Below, piece after piece: positions 61,974-64,000 of a DNA stretch of 64,000 nucleotides; the first letter of the stretch is position 1; each line of letters begins with the position of its first letter. The stretch comes from a bacterium. GTDB lineage: Bacteria > Pseudomonadota > Alphaproteobacteria > Micavibrionales > UBA2020. The notes under the pieces were generated by a model. That model saw only the letters and a program-made list of their open reading frames with translations. It ran no database searches and had not been told where the DNA came from. Made by a program: the position numbers and the translations under genes. The stretch is taken from NCBI GenBank assembly GCA_029945425.1, contig JAQSDV010000004.1, positions 434,436 to 498,435 on the forward strand. The letters are read 5' to 3'.

Positions 61974-62272
61974 GCCTGACCACCACCTTCAACGGCGCCA
62001 CGAATAGCGACCAGCTGATGGACGCGGTCAAGAATTCCGATCTGGAGACGGTAAAAAAACTCCTCGCCCTCGGCGCTGACCTCAACATCACTGCGCCAAC
62101 ATCTGGTAACTTCACGGGGATGGGGGACCTTCCGCTCCCCGCCCCGCCCGACATACCGAAACAACCGCTTCCGCAAAAATTTGTCGTCAACATGGCGACC
62201 GAGCGGGAGATCACAGCCCCGCCCACCGCACGGTTCACAAAGAAGCCGCAAAAGCGTCAAACGACGCTGTAA
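61970..62272 (+). CDS. Fifth protein of the five-gene tagged operon, single ankyrin-like unit, 100 aa
   Basis: The N-terminal half is one ankyrin-like unit (QLMDAVKNSDLETVKKLLAL followed by GADLNI), linked by a Pro/Gly stretch (LPLPAPPDIPKQPLPQKF) to the ending TAPPTARFTKKPQKRQTTL. This connects the tagged operon to the ankyrin proteins around it, including the large one starting 72 bases downstream. Start overlaps the previous stop. Function unknown. Confidence 0.7.
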   Translation: MSLTTTFNGATNSDQLMDAVKNSDLETVKKLLALGADLNITAPTSGNFTGMGDLPLPAPPDIPKQPLPQKFVVNMATEREITAPPTARFTKKPQKRQTTL

Positions 62273-62343
62273 CAATCAAGCCTGAACAGCTACTTAGCCA
62301 TTAAAATTGACGTTTTCCGTATTATTGGCTATCTTTCCTGACC

Positions 62344-64000
62344 ATGAAAGTCCCCAGGCTTACATCATCTCCCGACCGATACGTGCCGCCCGCGCCCACA
62401 TCACGCGCGGCGTCGTTGCATGACGTATTCAATATGAATGCAACACCGATGGGCGTGCTGGCGGCCATGCCGTCAACACCGACGCCGCTGTCGATGGCCG
62501 CGATGACGGGTGCGAGCGGCGTTGCGGCGGCATTGATGCAAACCCCGAAACAGCCCGCCGCCGTCACACCGCGCGAAAACCGCGCGCTTGTGTTCAGCCC
62601 CGCTTCGCTTTCGGATGCGTCGCTGGTCGACGGGCTGTCGGGAAATTCCCGCGCCCAGCAGTTCATGCTGGCGGCGGCGAACAATAACGTGCTGAGCTTG
62701 ACCCTGTTTTTGCCGCAGCATGATATCCTGCCCGATTTCACGAACCGCAACGGATTTTCGCCGCTGATGGCGGCGGCGGCGCTCGGGGCGGCGCAGACGC
62801 TGGAGATGCTCGCATCCCACCCGCTGGTCAGGCTTGCGCGCGCGGATGAGGAAGGCTGGACCGCGCTCCACTACGCAGCATACCTGAACCAGCGCGAAGC
62901 GGTTGCGATATTGCTGAAACACCACGCGCCCGCGGATGCGGTAACCACGAAAGGCCTGATTGCCTTTGACCTCGGCGATGAAGAAACGCAAAAAGTATTC
63001 CTGCAGAATTCAGCGTTCAAACGCTTCCTGAAGCTCCGCAATCCCGAGCATCCTTTACTGTCGCCCGCACCGCCCGTCGCCGAAGCTGTAGACGCGCAGG
63101 AGCCTGAAATACAGCGCCCCGTGCTGACCGAAACATTTTACGACGCGCTGAAGGATATCGGTCTTGCAATACAAAAAGGCAGCACCGTCACCGCGCATGA
63201 GCAGCTGAACGCGAAGCTCGCGAAGATGGACACCTACAACCTGAACAAAGCCTATCGCAGCATCGCGCAGACGGGCGTGAAGTATGACTGGGATGACGTG
63301 TTCATCCGCGCGGCGGGCGCAGGCAATACCGCGGCCATGGTATTTTTACAGGATGAGATATTTTTTGAACAACGCGTCCTGAACCGCGCGCTGTGGCAGG
63401 CCGCCGTGACCGGCCAGCGCAACGCCGCGCATCACCTGATGCTGTGGGAGGCCGACCCGCTGTTTTCACAGAAACTTGCGAACGGCGTGCCCTCGACCGC
63501 AATCGACCTTGCCTGGCAGCGGCGCCACACCGGCGTGATCGAGGAAATGGCGCTGTGGAGCGACGTCAAGAAAACCGCCCCCGCAATCGAGCGTTACCTG
63601 CACGAAGTGCGGGGCAGCATGACGCGTGTCGTGAGCGGCACGCGCGCGCCAAAGAGAAAAACGGACGACGACCTGTTCATGCCGCTGATCAGCCTGAGCG
63701 CGATGCTGACGCGGCGCGAGGAACTGGCGCGCGGGGGTATATCGCAGCTGACGTCAGCTTTCGCCCGCGTCACCGGCAGCGGCAACATCACCGAGATCCT
63801 TGCCACCTACGCCGAATCGCAGCGCCCGCGTTTCCTGCGCGGTAAAACAACGCTCGACGCCAAGTCCGGTGCGGCCGCGATGGGCTGGGCGCTGGTGCAT
63901 GAGCGCGTGGAGTTTGCCAGAAAGCTTGCGGCAGACGGTTACAAGTTCGCGCAGATGCCGGAATCTTTACAGCAGAAAGCGCTGCAGTCGAAAAGCGAGG
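62344..64000 (+). CDS. Ankyrin-repeat protein, incomplete at the right edge (at least 552 aa)
   Basis: The frame opens at ATG 62344 (MKVPRLTSSPDRYVPPAP) and stays open to the window end. After a Pro/Ala/Met-rich N-terminus, ankyrin units appear near 120-210 (NNNVLSLTLFLPQHDILPDF; NRNGFSPLMAAAALGAAQTL; DEEGWTALHYAAYLNQREAV). More degenerate repeats follow (IRAAGAGNTAAMVFLQDEIF; AAVTGQRNAAHHLMLWEADP). No ribosome site is obvious, so a later start is possible. It directly follows the five-gene operon and may be its last, larger member, though the visible part lacks the shared motif. Confidence 0.8.
   Translation, partial: MKVPRLTSSPDRYVPPAPTSRAASLHDVFNMNATPMGVLAAMPSTPTPLSMAAMTGASGVAAALMQTPKQPAAVTPRENRALVFSPASLSDASLVDGLSGNSRAQQFMLAAANNNVLSLTLFLPQHDILPDFTNRNGFSPLMAAAALGAAQTLEMLASHPLVRLARADEEGWTALHYAAYLNQREAVAILLKHHAPADAVTTKGLIAFDLGDEETQKVFLQNSAFKRFLKLRNPEHPLLSPAPPVAEAVDAQEPEIQRPVLTETFYDALKDIGLAIQKGSTVTAHEQLNAKLAKMDTYNLNKAYRSIAQTGVKYDWDDVFIRAAGAGNTAAMVFLQDEIFFEQRVLNRALWQAAVTGQRNAAHHLMLWEADPLFSQKLANGVPSTAIDLAWQRRHTGVIEEMALWSDVKKTAPAIERYLHEVRGSMTRVVSGTRAPKRKTDDDLFMPLISLSAMLTRREELARGGISQLTSAFARVTGSGNITEILATYAESQRPRFLRGKTTLDAKSGAAAMGWALVHERVEFARKLAADGYKFAQMPESLQQKALQSKSE

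Noticed and set aside
1..64000. CRISPR arrays, tRNA and rRNA genes
   Set aside because: No regularly spaced direct repeats with unique spacers were seen. The only tandem repeats are coding (RTX/Ig-like, TATN and DAIRVD units). No cloverleaf or rRNA-like stretch was recognised.

Overview
The window looks like a chromosomal contig from an alphaproteobacterium. A TrcR-type (DUF1013) regulator, a YdcH-like (DUF465) protein, a Na/Pi cotransporter with a PhoU-like tail and a petABC cytochrome bc1 operon form an ordinary alphaproteobacterial core at the left. Overlapping ATGA gene joints are frequent, and several genes appear to start at TTG or CTG. The many ankyrin-like proteins and the paired HExxH (DUF6782-like) proteins recall predatory or host-associated lineages such as Micavibrionales, but that placement is inference.

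Layout. 1-8.7 kb: core genes (unknown C-terminal fragment, small ORF with a consensus promoter, trcR, ydcH-like, alpha/beta hydrolase, Na/Pi transporter, petC-petB-petA, TraX-like membrane protein, trmL). 8.7-42.7 kb: accessory DNA, bounded on the outside by two inverted copies of a 15-bp repeat. It holds (a) a compact anti-phage-type operon at 9.0-24.0 kb: RHH regulator, 1750-aa DUF1998 helicase with a nuclease-like tail, SNF2 helicase, large N6-adenine methylase, DUF262/HNH nuclease and a 192-aa unknown; (b) a 5'-broken tyrosine recombinase at 24.2-25.1 kb; (c) a mobilisation module (two RHH/MobC-like proteins, a relaxase and a small partner) with a 1.15-kb noncoding stretch; (d) AT-rich cargo: orphan secreted proteins around a 3017-aa serralysin-like RTX protein, then decayed genes. 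42.7-45.6 kb: an S24-type repressor divergent from a small phage-replication-like cassette. 45.6-64 kb: a lineage-specific region of ankyrin-like proteins, small membrane proteins, two HExxH exported proteins, a HAD phosphatase, a periplasmic trypsin-like protease coupled to an FHA membrane protein, and a five-gene overlapping operon.

The most striking systems are two. The first is the defence-type operon, which combines DISARM-like and Druantia-like parts in an arrangement I cannot match exactly to a named system. The second is the five-gene operon at 59.8-62.3 kb, whose otherwise dissimilar small proteins all end in the same short motif (A-P-P/T-x-A-R/S-F-x-R/K). It sits directly downstream of the protease-FHA pair and upstream of another ankyrin protein, which suggests a shared targeting or docking tag. 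No tRNA, rRNA or CRISPR array was seen.
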